From Stercorarius parasiticus (taxonomy: Eukaryota; Chordata; Aves; Charadriiformes; Stercorariidae), in contig VWZL01001367.1 of the NCBI GenBank assembly GCA_013396915.1, positions 310,001 to 374,000 of the forward strand: a stretch of DNA of 64,000 nt, in the 5' to 3' direction. The position numbers and the translations under genes were made by a program. Below are positions 27,761 through 42,300 of the stretch, one piece after another. Position 1 is the stretch's first letter; the number at the start of each line of letters is the position of its first letter. The notes under the pieces were generated by a model. The model made no database searches. It had not been told where the DNA came from and worked only from the letters and a program-made list of their open reading frames with translations.

Positions 27761-29545
27761 AAATACAAAAGAACTCATAAATATCATATTATGACATCTA
27801 CTCAAAACAGATGGTTTAAATGGATTGTAGAAATCTTATGAATTGGAAACAAAATACATCATCTTTCACATACTCTAAGTGCCTGCCCATACTTACCCAA
27901 TTATTTCTCTAAAAGCCATTCAAGGCATTTGGAGTTCTGACACACAATGACCTGTTATTTCTATCAATTAATAGTCAAAGAATCATCCTTCTTCATGAGT
28001 GGAAGCAAAGGCTTACAGCATGAGTAGAGCATATGATTTGTCTGCTCAACTTTGATGGAAAACTGAAACAACTACCAAGGGACAAATGACATTAGGATGG
28101 AATAATTTTATCTCAGAACAGCTCTGTCTGCTTTTTAACATGTAGACACCTCACATAGGCACTCTGCAAACGCTATATTCAAAATGAAAATAAATATTAA
28201 TGTTCATAGTTATCTACTTCAGGAGTTATTCGCAAAGTCTAACATTAGGATCCCTAAAGCCAATGTAGAAGAAAAAGTGGTCTGCATTACCCCCGGAGGT
28301 GTTATACATCTCTTCTAGGACAGGGAAGCTAGTTTTGTAGCAGAAGCTTCTCAGGCACATGCCTAAAGTTAAACAATTCTGCTCTTGTTGGGTTAGCTTT
28401 CAGCTAGATGAAACAGCAAGCAGAAACATCCAGTGGTACAACCGTATCAGCAGTCTGCCAAAAAGGGTAGACAGCAGAACATGTGGCCTAGGGTGGAGGG
28501 AATGCCACTTCTGTGAGCAGCATTAGTTAGCTTAAGCTGATTATGACACTATAACCCTTTCTTGCCAACCTGCCAAAACAATAATCCAAATTGCACTAGA
28601 GTACTTCCAGATAATACATTGGAACTCTCCTTTCAACATTAGAGATCTGGCCAGACTATTTGCTATAACATTTCCTTTACTCTGCTTTGGATTGCATAGG
28701 AAATTTATATTTCTCTCCTGGCAGTTGTGTGTCACTAATTTGTGTAGAATATTTCATTCACAAAACCAAAAGCGTACGGTGACTTTATAGGTTTGAAAAG
28801 TTATTTAAAGAATGAAAAAAAGTGGACTGTGAGTGATTTCCAAGTCTGATTCTAATACCAGTTTTCACAGTTTGTTATTCTGCACACAGCATGGTTTACC
28901 TCATCTTCTATAGCTGCTCTGAAAAGCATTTATTAGGAGACTGCTGTAACAGTATTTCAAGTGACATAACTTCTTACTGTGCGTAGCATGCTGGTTTAGA
29001 GGTATGTCTGCACTGTAATGCAGTACCTTCCTTGACTACACAAGCCAGGTGGGCTGAATCTCAGGTGGGCACTCCCAGACCCTTGCAGAAAAAGTCTTAG
29101 GACTTTCAACGCTTTTTAATTCTAAATTGCTTTAGTCTTATTTTGGATTTGAAATTTTTTTTTTTAACACAATTTTTGAATTACAGTGGCTGCTAAGGTG
29201 CTTTCAGTCATATAACTTTAGTGCTCTTTATCTGCCTTTATAAAAGGGGCTACAGGATTTCAGGCACAAGAGGCAGTTTCTCAGTTTATGCTTTTGTATA
29301 AAGTGCAGTGATCTACTTTTTCTACTTTTTAGGATCTGGATGAAGGATTTGTTTTGGTTCTGGTTTTGGTTTTTATTGCTATTTGTCAAATATACAGGAT
29401 ATAAAGTCAAAGTGTCTTCTGCTTTCCCCGGATAGACCATCTGGGGTTTGTGGCAGTCCTTAGTTCTGGAAGAACAGCATGTAGCACAGGCCAGACACCT
29501 GGGTTGTGCCAAGACTTTTACATTTTTTTTTCTTATAAAGATTGC
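27761..29545. other. Intergenic, nothing recognised
   Basis: AT-rich sequence without supported genes or recognisable repeats. Confidence 0.4.
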
Positions 29546-29614
29546 AGAATAGAATAGAATATTTCAGTTGGAAGGAACCCACAACAATCATCTAGTCCAA
29601 CTGCCTGACCACTT
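29546..29614 (-). mobile_element. CR1 LINE 3' end, short and diverged
   Basis: The stretch has AGAATAGAATAGAAT, then TTGGAAGGAACC, then ATCATCTAGTCCAACTGCC. This is the reverse complement of a CR1 3' end with an expanded tail repeat. Only about 70 bp remain. Confidence 0.8.
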
Positions 29615-31849
29615 AAAATTAAATAATCTGGTTTTACCATGCAGACTCAAAAAACATTAAGAAATATACTAGCCCTAGATTTACACATCTCAGGTCCAGA
29701 TCCACTGTCATTATGTGACCGCAGTGGGAATACTGCCTGAGTGAGGAGTGAAGTCCTCAGCTTCAATGATACGCTTGTAACGTACACAAAGAAGACAGAA
29801 AAGAAAAGAGATGACTAAAACTTGCACTTTTATGTGGTTTCAGTTACTAATATCATCTTCATTTCATGGCATTTGATATGTGCTCCATTTTTTAAGCTGC
29901 TTTGAAGCATTCTTGCTGCACACCAAATTAATTTTAAATTGACTAGAGTGGTACCTATTAGTGCCTGACGTAAAAATTAGTTCTAAAATGGATTTTCATA
30001 TCCTGAGGGTAGATGGTACATTTTAAAGGATTTACAAATGTCAAGGTCACTGTAGCTTTTTATTTATCACAGTCAGTTTGGGAAGTAGAACATATTTCCT
30101 GGAGGTGTTACAGCTTTTTGCAACAGAATTTTTGAGTAGAAATTTACCTTTGATGATGATCTATAAAATAGAAAGGAAAACAAAATAAGTTTACTTCTTG
30201 GCAGCAGAAACGTGACTCAGGAGCTTGGCTATGCTACGTCAATTTAAATTAATCGTTCTTATCAGGACTTTTGCTTGAAATTTAAAACATAGATTTTTTT
30301 AAAAATCAAATTGAATAATTTTTAGAAAGAATGGCATAATCCATAATTAAGGGTCATATTATTTTTTAATCAATTATCATGAAGGGGCAAAGTGTTATTT
30401 GTACAGCATTCAAGTATAAGCATATTATATAACCAAACAACGCAATACCAGTTCCATTTCCCTAGTGTAAATTCCAACTTTTTTTGTTTGGTCCACTTCA
30501 AGTACCCTTGAAATACTTGAACGTGCTGATTCCAGTACTCTCTGAATCAGAAAAGTTTCCCTTGCACAGAAAACATCTCTTTAAAGCTGCCTGACCAACA
30601 CCTCTTCCATTTATGCAGATGACACAACCCTTCTGCAAAACTAGAGTCAGTCTAATATGTATCCACTCCGGACCGTTCCTCAGTTCTACCTATTCTTGCC
30701 TGCACCAGGTGCATTTAGGTGGACAGACCAGTGCTGCACTTAAGAATGTAAAGGGACATGTATTTTACTGTTTTAAACGATCCATTTATCTCACAATAAA
30801 TAGTTTGAGAGTTACAGTCCAAGGCTCAAAATATGCCTCCAGTATGGGTATAGTTTACAGTTCTAATCATCGCAGATGCCAAACAACAGGAATGTTTAAC
30901 AGCTGTCAAACCTTCCATCCATTTAAAAATCTAATTGATTTGCACATATGCAGAAGATACCTTACATCTGGTATTGGTCTTGGTATTGGCCTTTGAGAGG
31001 GTACACAGATATCATAAGAAGCTTGAAGAAATAAGCAACATGCAACTATTCATCAATGATCACTGAAAATGTTAACCATGTGAGCTCTTGGTTAACACAG
31101 TTTGACACACAATGAAAAGCCTGATAATCTGTCTCTTAAACCACAAAATAAAGATATTTAACAGAAAGTAGATTTACTATAAGGAAGACCCAGAAGAAGA
31201 AAAAACTACAGAAAATTTAGGATTATGCATGTCTCGGAGGCCCTCATGAGGAAGTGGCATAAACCACTGCAAGGAAAAATAAAAACAGCATAATCCCAGC
31301 ACATACAGCTTTAGGGAAATAAACTGTCTCACAAGTGATTAGATTTTAAAAATGCCATCTAAAGAAAAACCGGATATAACTTGTTCCTAGAATACACAAA
31401 CAAAAGACAGGGAAAGATTCCATCTGAGCAAGTCATATAAGAACAACATCAAAGATCTTTTTTTCCTATTCCTCTCTTCTTTACCATGCCTCTTCCACTT
31501 CCCCCTTTCCAATATTTTTACAAAACTTATCAGAAAAAATAGAAATTAATAGGTAAAAAAGGAAATTACTTCATTTTGTGATGTTTTCCCTTCATGAAGT
31601 TTCCTTCCAAAACTTCATAGATGATGATGTTTTCACCAAATTCACTTGCAGTTCATGAAAGGGCATGTAGAAAATAGGCAGGCAGCAGTTCATTGTCAGT
31701 AATACTCTCTAGCCTCTGTTAACCCTTCCATTACTGCACAGAGTTTCAAGTAGTCACATCCATCAGTCAGCCTTACTCTTCACACTGTTACCACACTCTC
31801 TTTAGAGAACAAAGGACTTGCCTACTCTAACTGTCAGAGCCCTCAAGGC
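29615..31849. other. Intergenic, nothing recognised
   Basis: AT-rich sequence. A 127-codon plus-strand frame at 30,613-30,996 is the longest open frame of the upstream half. It has no recognisable domain, no splice context and a low-complexity end (alternating Gly-Ile-Gly-Leu), so I treat it as chance. Confidence 0.4.
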
Positions 31850-32345
31850 ACTAATACGCCTTAATGGCCCTGATCAGCCTCAGCTGGAGCCTCCACTCAC
31901 ATCCCTTGCCCATGGGCCCAGGAGCCATTTTTAAGCTCAGCCTTGGTCCTTCAATGGCCTGACCCATGCTGATGGAGCAGTACTGGTCTCAGTTTTGTGC
32001 TAGTCATACCTGTGCTTGGTTATTGAGCCCCTTGATTCATGCCTTGACCTACAAACTGACTTCCTGACTTCACCTTGGACTATCATGCTGCTGTGGACCT
32101 GCTTAGCAACTACTGGAACAGATCCTGATGTGTGTGGGTTGACACACGCATCAGGTCCCTTGGTCTCAGACCTGCCTCATCACAATGAACTTGTCTTTTG
32201 ATCTGGACTCTTGCTTGGATATGGTGACCATCTCTGGACATGCCCTGCTTACCTTGCTCAGGGACCGTGGGGCTGGGCCCTGGCTGTTGAGGCTGGCTCT
32301 GTTACGCTCAGAGAGATGCTGGCCAGTGCTGTTCCCTGATGTTTA
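31850..32345. repeat. GC-richer block, probable interspersed repeat of unknown family
   Basis: About 500 bp with visibly higher C+G than both flanks and many CCT/CTG-rich words. The edges are fairly sharp, which is the appearance of an inserted LTR or other repeat. I could not find TG...CA ends with a target-site duplication, so family and exact borders are open. It contains an imperfect hairpin at 32,124-32,155: CCTGATG pairs with CATCAGG, and the inner TGTGT pairs with ACACA. Confidence 0.35.
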
Positions 32346-32625
32346 CTTTTGTGCAGCTTGTCTGTAGTCTTGAGTATGCTTTCTCATTATGCAGTGGTAA
32401 ATAATTATCTTTCCTTAGGTTTTCTGCCCTTTTTTCTCTTCAGGTTTCAAACTGACTCTTTCCAGTTGACCTTCCTTTCATACCTTTGTTCTCAGGTTCT
32501 CACTAGGCCTCCTAGCTGTGGATCTCACTCCTTTCTCAAATCTCTCTGTCCCCTTCCACTAGGAAATCCCTGACAGTTGTCTTCAGTAGAACTACTTCAT
32601 GCCTATCCTGATGTAAAAGGGCTTA

Positions 32626-32671
32626 ATGACTTGATCTGTCCCTAAATCATGACTTGATCTGTCCCTAAATC
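32626..32671. repeat. Perfect 23-bp tandem duplication
   Basis: The 23 bases at 32,626-32,648 (starting ATGACTTGATCTG) are repeated immediately and without a mismatch at 32,649-32,671. Perfect identity suggests a recent slippage event or a polymorphic site. Confidence 0.9.
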
Positions 32672-33242
32672 AGTAAAGGAGACTTTCTCACCATTTTACA
32701 GAATAATTGAAAAAGGGAGAGAAAAATCTTGGGAGTTAGAAGATAAGTAATAATTTAGTATAAACTCTTAGTGACATCCGAGAAAGGTCACCGCACTTAG
32801 AGGAGGGGGTGGAAAAAAACTAAAATGCCAAGCTATCTCTTAAATAGAACTTTAGGTGTAAAAACTTCAAGCTCTTCCTCTTAAAATTTGTATGTTAGCT
32901 CTGTCTCAGCAAACTTAATGTTGAATGAACAGAAAGGAAAATGCCAACATACTTTTTCTGGGCCAAGACTCTGGAATGAGTAATGAGCTGGAAGAATGCT
33001 CTGCAGTAAATGTAGTGTTTGACAGACATGTTTCTTTCAGAGCAGACAAGAAGCTTCCTCCACTAACTGAAGCTTATGCAAAGTGTAAATAAGGATCTGC
33101 TGCTTTGCTCCTTCCATCAGGGGCTATAAAACCAAAAACAGTACTAGTAGATTTTATGAAGCCCACGCAGGCCTTTTTTGCAAAGTACCATGCTGTATTT
33201 TCCACCTTGCTGAACTGATTTGCAAACAAATGGGCTACATGT
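32672..33242. other. Intergenic, nothing recognised
   Basis: AT-rich sequence. A 139-codon minus-strand frame (33,074-33,493) starts in the flank and runs through the low-complexity tract next door. It shows no domain. Confidence 0.4.
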
Positions 33243-33335
33243 TTAAAAAAAAAACCCCAAAACCACAACAACGCAAAAACCCCAACCAACCCCCCCTCGC
33301 CAAACACTGCCAAACAAAAAATCCCCAACAACACC
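33243..33335. repeat. A/C-rich low-complexity tract
   Basis: About 90 bp made almost only of A and C, with several AAACCCC-like and CCAACC words. The opposite strand reads as G/T-rich. It is an irregular simple-sequence tract and not a regular telomere-type array. Confidence 0.7.
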
Positions 33336-36300
33336 TGACTATGGCACAGCTCTTGGAAACAGTGGCTCTGAGCACCAAAGAAGCTTCCTCCTATTACTCT
33401 TGTCACAATAGCAGCACTCTCATGAAGAAAATAACCTCCTCCCCCACCCCATTCATTTTTGCATCTTTCTGATCCAAGTGTTTTGCTCCGCATGATATCT
33501 TGTAATTTTCTCCAACGAGGTGAAGAGATTGAGAGTGCTAGGTATTACTTCAGTACAAATTCTTTTTCTGTGACAGGAATTAAACCATGGCAGTTCCAAA
33601 TCTCTTTCCACTACCATTACAGTTTTCAAAATAGCTATTTTTATGTCCTGACTGCCATGCTCCCAAGGACACGTTCAACAGTGCCTTGTTCCCATTTGTT
33701 CCACCACTTCATTTCACTGCTGTCTCCCTATATCAAACACAAAGGTTACTTTAGTATTAAAAAAAGCAGTATGACTTTTCTTCCTCCTAAGTTCAAGAAC
33801 TAACAGCAGGAATTTCCAGTGGTTCCCTAGACCAGGGTATGCCACGTGCACGTTCTCCTTCAATATATAGTGAATTTAAATTGCAGTTTTCCCAGTGGGT
33901 TTCAAGTCTGAACTATATTGAATACTTAGACCTCAATCCTGCCAGTAATTAATTAGATTAACATGCTTACAGCTTGTGCTTGAAGTGCTTTACTTGAGGT
34001 AGAGCGCTCAGCACCGTACATGTAGAAGCTTTTAAAAGGCAAAGTAAGCAATCCATGTGTAGCACTTCTTGCAACTACTAGGGTTCAGTGAAAATGCATG
34101 GAATGTTCTTGGCCTAAGGTAGCCTGGTCTGAAAAGTATTAACCTTATAGGAAAAAAGGTCTAGTAAGATGATGATTTTTCATTTAAGGACCTCTGCCAG
34201 ATCATTCTTAAAGCATACAGATGAAGGCATTGTGATGCTTCACTGCATAGATTTTTATCAAAGTTACACTACAAAAATATTGTTCTGAATGTACAAAATG
34301 CTTTGCTAGCCCTGCAACTTTTTTAGCTAGTGTGCAAAAAGAAAAAGAGTGTTTGTCTCAAGGGAAGAATTAATACTTAAATATAATCCTATAAACATAA
34401 AGACTATTTGCTTTATAAAAGCCAGGAAAAAAAGTGGACTTATGAGAGCTTGCTCTTGAAAGCCTTCCAAAACAGTCATGCTCTTATTGAGTAGAATCAT
34501 AATAATAATACAATAAATAAAAACTCTAATTAGGGTACAAGGAGAAGAACCTAGGGGGAAGCACAGCCTTTTATAATCCTGTCTTAAATGACGCAGAGCT
34601 GCAAAAGAACTTTTATAGATGCTCTGCACTGGAAAGATTTTAACCACTAGTGAATATTCCTTATGTTTTGCAGTTTGGATTAAGACAGCATTCTCTCATT
34701 CTTCTCTGTTCCTTCTCTTAAATATGAGCTGACTCCAATCTCAGGCTGACTTTGGCACCAATCTATAAAGTAGATGTACACATCTAATATTAATGACTGC
34801 TTGAGCTCTTCTATTTATCAGTGACAATAGGTAAAATCCACTATATTCCCAAATGAAATTTGTCATCCTCTTCTGTGATTTACGCAAAGCCTTAGTGATA
34901 AGTGAGCTGCTGTAATTCAGGTCAATAAATCTCCAGATGACTTTTTAAAGTTATCAAGGAAAATTCTTTTTGCAGAAGGGAAGCTTCTTCTGACCAATGA
35001 AGTTCTGCCAGAGTAGAAACGGATATACCTACTAGAGTTGAGACACAAAGGAAAAAGTTTGTTGTGTTTTTTTTTAGAAAAATCACCAGATGAATCACTC
35101 TCTCAAACAAAACAGGAGTCTGTTACAACCCAAGACTTGTCAAGGTTTGGGAAATATATAGATTTATGTAAATGGAAATTCTGGTGATGAAGCCCCTTGT
35201 ATCAGTTTTAATCCCTACAGGTGCAGACCAATAGTTTTAAGACCAGATAAAGTCCAGGTAGAATGCTGATATCCTTACTAATACTGAATAAATACCTCAT
35301 GCAGTACCTGGATATCACTGGGACCATTAGTGAAATTGCCCGGTCATGGGATGGAAAAAGAAAAACAAGTGGTGTTCAGTCTTTGCTCTAGGTCTCTTAG
35401 AAACTAAGACTGGCCTCTGGTGGAGTCTGAAGAAAGCCTTATGATTCTCTGTCATGCTGCCTTGTTAGAATGTGCCACTGCATGCCCACTGCAACCCTGT
35501 AAGCATGCTCTGTAGATTTGAGATCCCTAACACTGTCATTCTAGTGGCACAGAATTTTCAACAAATTTTAATGGCAAATATTTCACTTAAGGACTTTTAC
35601 TTCATGTACTTGTTGCCTATGTAAGTGTATAATGACTTTTTTGGAAGGCAGTTTTAGATGTCTTTGAAGGTGCCAGTAAACTTATACCTGGAAGTAAAAC
35701 AAGTAATATCCTATATATATAGCATTACTACTACAACTTGGTGTCCTTTATATAAGCCTACCTTAAAGTAAATCAGTAAAACCACCAAAACTAGAGTTAG
35801 CACGCTTATGTGACTGGAGCTCAGTTTCAGTATAATTGTTAATGAGTTTGCAAAAAGGAAGCTCACTTTTAAAACGAATGTTGAATTATACCTCAACTCA
35901 GAGCCTGCTGCAGATATAACAATGTCATGGTGAAGCTGTCATTGTAGTGCAACGTAGCCATTTCCCGATTAGCCCCCAGCATGACTAGCAGATGCTATTT
36001 CAGTGAGGGCAAAATAGGCTTTATGTACTACTTATCTCTCAAAGAGTGTAATTTCCTTGCTTACATATTGAAAATAGGATCCAGATCTCTGACCGGCAGA
36101 AGCATTCTACATGCATGTCTAGAAGTGGGAGAGGCTGCTATTAACCTAGTTCCAAACTTCTTTTATGCTGGACCTGACAGGCGCTGACCTAGCTTAGAGG
36201 CTGTTCTGAATTCTATAACCTGCTTTCATTCCTGCACCGTTTTTGACATATGGGGATCACCTGAATGGAGCTGTGCCTTTAACACTCCTACACAGGAGGC

Positions 36301-39300
36301 AGTTAGTTGAGTAAGTATGCTTTGTCAGCTGCAGTCAATTTAACCTTATTGTAGTTAACATTTCCTGTAAGAAGATGGAAGAATTAACGCAGAAGTTAAA
36401 AAGTGTTTGTAGGAGTTGACAGAAATGGCAAATGGTGAAAAACAATTAGCTCACGTGAAAGGATGCTGTTCTTTTGAAATCACTTTGAGAAGATCATCAG
36501 TAAAATGGTGTCATCTTTGAAAGTCTAATGGAGCTCCTGGCTAAGAGTGATCCAAAAGTGTGGATCAAACCACTGCACTTTTTAATATAAATGGGCGAAA
36601 TGACTTATGGCAACAGAAATCAGAAGTAATGCCTATGGAAATATGTACAATCATCTCATTTTTTTTAGCAACAGTTGCAGAATAGAAACGTCACCCTTAA
36701 TTCTAGGTGCAGTTACTGCATAAAAACATAAATTCTAAAACTGAAACTAAAAGCACCATTCTAACTAATTATGTAGGACAGATAAACAGAACGAAATATA
36801 AATATAATCTGAATTAAATAGATCAAATATCTTCTCAGTATACTTTCCACTTTTTGCAAAAATCTTTACTCAAAGCAATCCTCATCTGCATCTATGGAGA
36901 ATATATATATGCACAGCTTCTAGAATCTTGTGATATTCTCAGTGTTAGCAGAAAGAGCTACTGCTAAGATGTATGATCTATATGTATTTGTATAAAATAT
37001 AACTAGTCTATATACCATAACAGCTACAATGTAAGAACAAGAAAGAAAATACCAGTTTTTCGTATATGAAAATGCTGCAGAAAATGCTGAAAGAATAACA
37101 ACAAAATGTTAACAGTACAGTATCATTTGCAATTGAGAGTCACAGCATCATCTAGTGGTCAAATACAAAACCCAGAATTCTAAGTGAATTATCCATTGTT
37201 TTGATACTTTATTCAGACAGAAAAATTAAAAGCATAAAGAAAATGGCTCCTTACACTTCAGGGAGCATTGTAGGCAAAGCCCAGGAAAGCAGTTACCTGA
37301 CTTAGGGCTTTTTAAAATATCTACTTTCTCTGTTCTTGTCACAGAAAAGAAATTTAATAAAGCGCACTAATAGAGGAGTCATCATGTACGTTACTTGGGT
37401 TTTTTTTAACTGCGTTCAGATATACACCAAATGGAAATAAAATCCTCCAAAACATGTACAAGTCAAGTGAAATGACATTTAGCAATCATTTTGCAGTCTC
37501 TTTGAGGTTTTATATATACGCTTACATAGTACCTAACAAAACACAGCTCTTGTCCATGTCTGAAGCTTCTGTAACATGTATACATGATGCTAGCAGCAAT
37601 AGATACTATCTTGTCAGCAGTATTCTGGTCCTTCTGTGACCCTATTTCTAAGGCTACTTTGTTACACTACACTATTCATATTAATATGAAGAAAGCTACA
37701 GAACTGCCACCATGGAAATAAAATTTTCCCCAGCAGTTTGGCCATTTATGTCTCAAATCTACTCTTGTGATGTTCTTTTTTCCTCAGTAATTAAAACATT
37801 TTGTCCCAAGGCTTCTAAAACTCTTAACAAACACCTTGCTAGCCTTGTCCAGCTCACAAGCAATTAGGCCGAAAAAAATATCTTTTGGGAACTGAATTTG
37901 AATAACATGTAATACCACCTATACCTCCAATATTTTTGATCTACAGAGCTGTTATTGCAATAATGACCTAGTAATACAGGATCTTACCCTGTAGGCCAGT
38001 AAATACTGTATTGCCACTACTAATCATGAGCCACAGGCTTTCACTGAGTCTGCAAAGCCTCAGGACTGAGGCTGACATGTCAGACTTGCTTTGCCTGAAT
38101 TCATCTAGACCTGTCTGGAGCTTTGTCTTAACTTGTTTAGATGTAACATCATTTTTTCTTATCAGGTGGCTATGCGTAATTTCATTTACTTTTGTTTACC
38201 TCTGTACTGAAAAATAGATTTGATGTATACTGTAGTAACAAGTAGTCATTCTGTACAGAATGAAATATTTATCACTCTAATCTAATGCAGGAATACAGGC
38301 CTAGTATGACAGCAGAGCCCTTGAAATCAATTCTTATCAACCTCTCAATCTGAATGCAAACATACAAGAGCAGCTGTAGGAGCTTTGTAGAAACTGGAGT
38401 GCTACACAGTATTCGTAACCTGTATTCGGAATCTATCCAGCAAAAGTAAAAGCAGACTTCACTCAGAGAACCAGACAAACAGTCCTGGCTGCACACTCTA
38501 CAGTTCTGCAAGTCACTTTTTGTATAGTGAAGGATCAGCTCTTTCATGTGGAGTTTGAGAGCTAAGATTGAACCGATATTTTGAAATTATACGAATCTTT
38601 CTTTGACACTTGTCCAAGAATAAGGCTGAGTAGCCTAGTGTTGGATATGGTTTGATACAGAGACTACAGGTACTCATGCTCTTCCACAGAGGAAATATAT
38701 TTACTTATCAGCCAATTGATGGAATCTACTCTGCACCATGATCCACAGTGTTTAAAGTTCTGCTTTAAAGGATGCAATTGCAGAAACAGCAAAGTCAGCA
38801 CCGATACCATCCTAAAGAACAGCTAATGCTGAGGAGGTCAACATTTTCGATATTTTGAGAAAATCCAGTATCAACATACAATTGGAATGTAATGAAATTT
38901 ATGTATAGCTTTGAATGTCTTTGGTTTCTTGTGCCAAACACTTAGTATATAAATATTAAAGTCACTACATACTTTTAACACTGAAGTCAGAATAATGATG
39001 TCAGTAAATCCTGTATGATGAATTAACTCTGAAATTAACTCTGATTCACAGCTAGTAAATGTCCAATACCAAACAGTCTTTGATTAAACCGAGTCTCTTT
39101 TGATGACTTTTGGAATAAGGCAGAAATATATATGAATTAAAAAACCAGGATAAGAGTGAAAGAATGAATTTTGACAAGTCCAAATTTGCAACTCTGGAGA
39201 ACTAAAATGGTATTCCTGTGGATGTTATTATTCTAAAAGCCATTTGCTTGTTATACATTCCTCTTTCTGAAGGAAAACAAAGATACCCCCTCCACCAGCT

Positions 39301-42300
39301 ATTTTTTGTCAGCTGTAATTATTTCTCACATAGCTATAGATATCATTCCACAAGGCAGGAGGGACAGAAAAAGGGGAAACTGCAGATTGCAATTGTCAGA
39401 TCTTGCGGTGTCAAACAGTCTACTGGAAGTAAAATGTCCATTACTTCTGGAATGGCAGTGTATAACTGAGTGTACAGGCTCTTCATTTCAACATAAGGCA
39501 GCATGTCTGAAATTTCATAGCTCAATGATCTACAATGAAGTTGTATTTGTATGTAAAGTATTGATTGTATTTAGTGGAAAACGACACTAAGTGTCTTACA
39601 TAGGAGTATAAGACACAATAAGGCATTGGCCCTGAACCTGATCCCCTGTGGGTAAAGAAACCTTAGAACTCAGCTTATGCGGTGGTGTATTTTATGCTTT
39701 CACCTGAAAGGTTGTTGACCCTTGCTTTAAGATATGAAATACATCACCTTAGCATTAGATGTGTAACCCAGGAACTGACTTTGAAAACTGATGAAATGCA
39801 GCATGTAGTTAGTTCTTCCCCCCAACATATTGAGTGACAGATAATTTGTTTTGATTGACACTTCACTGTTAAAATGTAGCACTTCAGAATAAAGACAAAG
39901 TGTTACACTAAATGGTTTCTTACTCTGATGCTGCAAGACATGCTTAAACATGCAGATGCCTGTTACAAAAATTTTTATTCAAATGAAGGCCTGGAAGAAA
40001 AGCAACCAGAACACAACTGCATCAGGAAAGGAAGGCAAAAGGCTCCACTATTGGTACAAACTCTGTGAACATTGTTTAAAAAGTAAATAAATTATTAGAA
40101 CTTGCTGCTGAGGCTTCTCAGTGTGCAGGGACAACTCCTTCCTTATGCTGGTACCAGAATGCCAGTTGCCACAGTCTGAATAATGTACGGGATATATAGG
40201 GAGTACCAAAAGAAGTCTTTCATGTGTTTCATTAAAGGCAGAAAAAAACCTAAGAAAAACAATTGTATCATTTGGAGAAAATAACTGAAGAAAGCATTTT
40301 TTTCTTCCCTTTTGTGAAGAGATTGTTTTCTTTAAAAAAGCCTTTTCTGACAGCCTCTCAAATTGCATTAAAAATTCTGACCGTTCTTTCTGGGGGAAAT
40401 TAAGGTTATTTGGAGTTGCTGCTGTTGTAATCTGAAGGCACTTTTTCTTGTGTCAGTAAAGGATGAATGCAAAACCAGAAGAGTCAGGAAACTGAATTTT
40501 ACAGTCTTTCTGTAGTGCTACCTCTAATATTCAATTTCATTAATGAAAGAATGTGACCCCATTAGACAATGTTATTTATTCTGGGGATTGTGTAACCAGT
40601 TTGGGGGGCCATTTAAAACTCTGCTTCTGGTGGCCTTTCTGGTCCTAGCCATACAAGAGAGCTCCAAAATGTTAGGTTGCTCATGCAGATTTGTTTAAGT
40701 ACACAGGTATACAGTATTTTGTAGACAAGGTAAAAGAAGCCATATTACCTTGGGCTCATCTTCATGCTAACACAGCTACTTGTCACCTCACTCAGAGCTT
40801 GCTTGTGTCCAGCCAACTGGAACATCTACTGGAGAAAACAGAAAACACCGAAGCATATTAAAAAAAAAAAAAAGACATAATCAATAATTATAAAAGCAGG
40901 GTCTAGAAATCCTGCATTGCTGCTTTTCTTCAACATTTAGCCTCTTTCTGATCTCATTTAGTTAGGATGATGATCTAACAGCATCTTTGTGTATCTTAGT
41001 TGCGCCAAGAAACAGTAGTATTGCTGCTCTCATAATAATGCTCACCTTTCCGTGTTTAAGGATGCAGATAATACTTTCCAAAAAACTGTGAGCCTGCTAA
41101 CTCATACCACTGAAAATTAAACTCATCTATTTCAAGTGGACACTTAAATATTTAGTGTAGAATCTTCACCTCTAGGGCCTTTTGAGACTAGGCTGGAGAA
41201 AGTCCTGAGTGATGTGGTTGGAATTCAGTGTTGACTGTGCTTTAAGCAGGAGTTTGGAGTAGAGATCTCCACAAAAGGATCTCCTGCCTTTCTGACCTGA
41301 ATGAGTCTGTAGTTATGACTCTTAAAACTAAAGAGTTCTGACTCTTTACTAAAACACTTGCATTCAAATTTCTCTCTGTGTAAGCAATAAACTCCTAAAC
41401 CTAGATTTTCAACACAAAACCACGATGCATTTGTGTTGAGGAACGCTATTGTTCAAGTATCTACAAATCTAACATCTTGGAAAGTAAAAAAAAAATAAAA
41501 TATTAGTCATCTATTTTCCATGTGGGGATGAGGGGACAGAAAGGAAAAAAAAATTTCTTTTTCTTTATGAAACTTAGAAAAAAAAAGCCGGCACATTTTT
41601 ATCACCTTGACTTGCATGACTCTGTTAAACCTCTGCTCTAGAGATGTTCAGCTTCAAGGGCCTGGTCCATCAGGGTAAACAGACTTTCAAATAGTTTTTC
41701 TCTTTCTTTGAGGGGGATTCTGTGCTGACAGGAACAGGTGGGCTGAACAGCCGTGAGATATTAGGATTGTTTACAGTGAAATTGTTCTTGTCACTTCAGT
41801 GTTCAACATCACTAGAAAATATTTATTTTTCTCTGCCTACCCTGACCGGAACTGAGAACAGTGTTTCTTAGTTCTAAGAGGAAGACATATTTGAACTTAT
41901 ATCATTATTTCACCATCTGGTGACTGACGAGCAGATTAATAATTGGAATGTACTAGAGAGCTACAAGGCAAACAGGGAAGTTTGGTTTGCCTACAAGTTT
42001 TATAGACCTGTTGCATAAAAAGTTCTCCTATGTCATTACCCAAGAGTGAACTACAAGTCTGGCCAATTTAAACAGGATGCAGCAGCCCAGCCACCGCAGA
42101 CTTGCTTTTGCAATCCTGACGCTCCCATCTGCTCCAATTGCATGTTGACCAGCATACCCCAGAAAATCTTCTGAGCTTTATACAAACCACAAGCCACACA
42201 GAGAACTTACTAGGCCATCCAGTATTACTGCCAGTATTACTTTTAAAGTTTCAACAGCCTCAGAAAAAAACAGTGCTGCTACTGTCATCAAGAGAGAAAG

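Noticed and set aside
30613..30996. 127-codon open frame on the plus strand
   Set aside because: No recognisable domain, no splice context, and a low-complexity end. One frame of this size is expected by chance in 64 kb read in six frames.
33074..33493. 139-codon minus-strand open frame
   Set aside because: It is kept open by an A/C-rich low-complexity tract and has no domain.
35269..35276. ATATCCTT, resembling an AT-AC U12-type 5' splice site
   Set aside because: Single copy, far from any exon, no paired U12 acceptor; expected by chance.
40676..40861. Open stretch of about 60 codons ending in an A run, and an overlapping set at 42,076-42,364, considered as upstream exons of the orphan gene
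   Set aside because: They lie in inconsistent frames without matching donors, and the first ends in an in-frame stop. Open stretches of this length are common by chance, so they do not form an exon chain.
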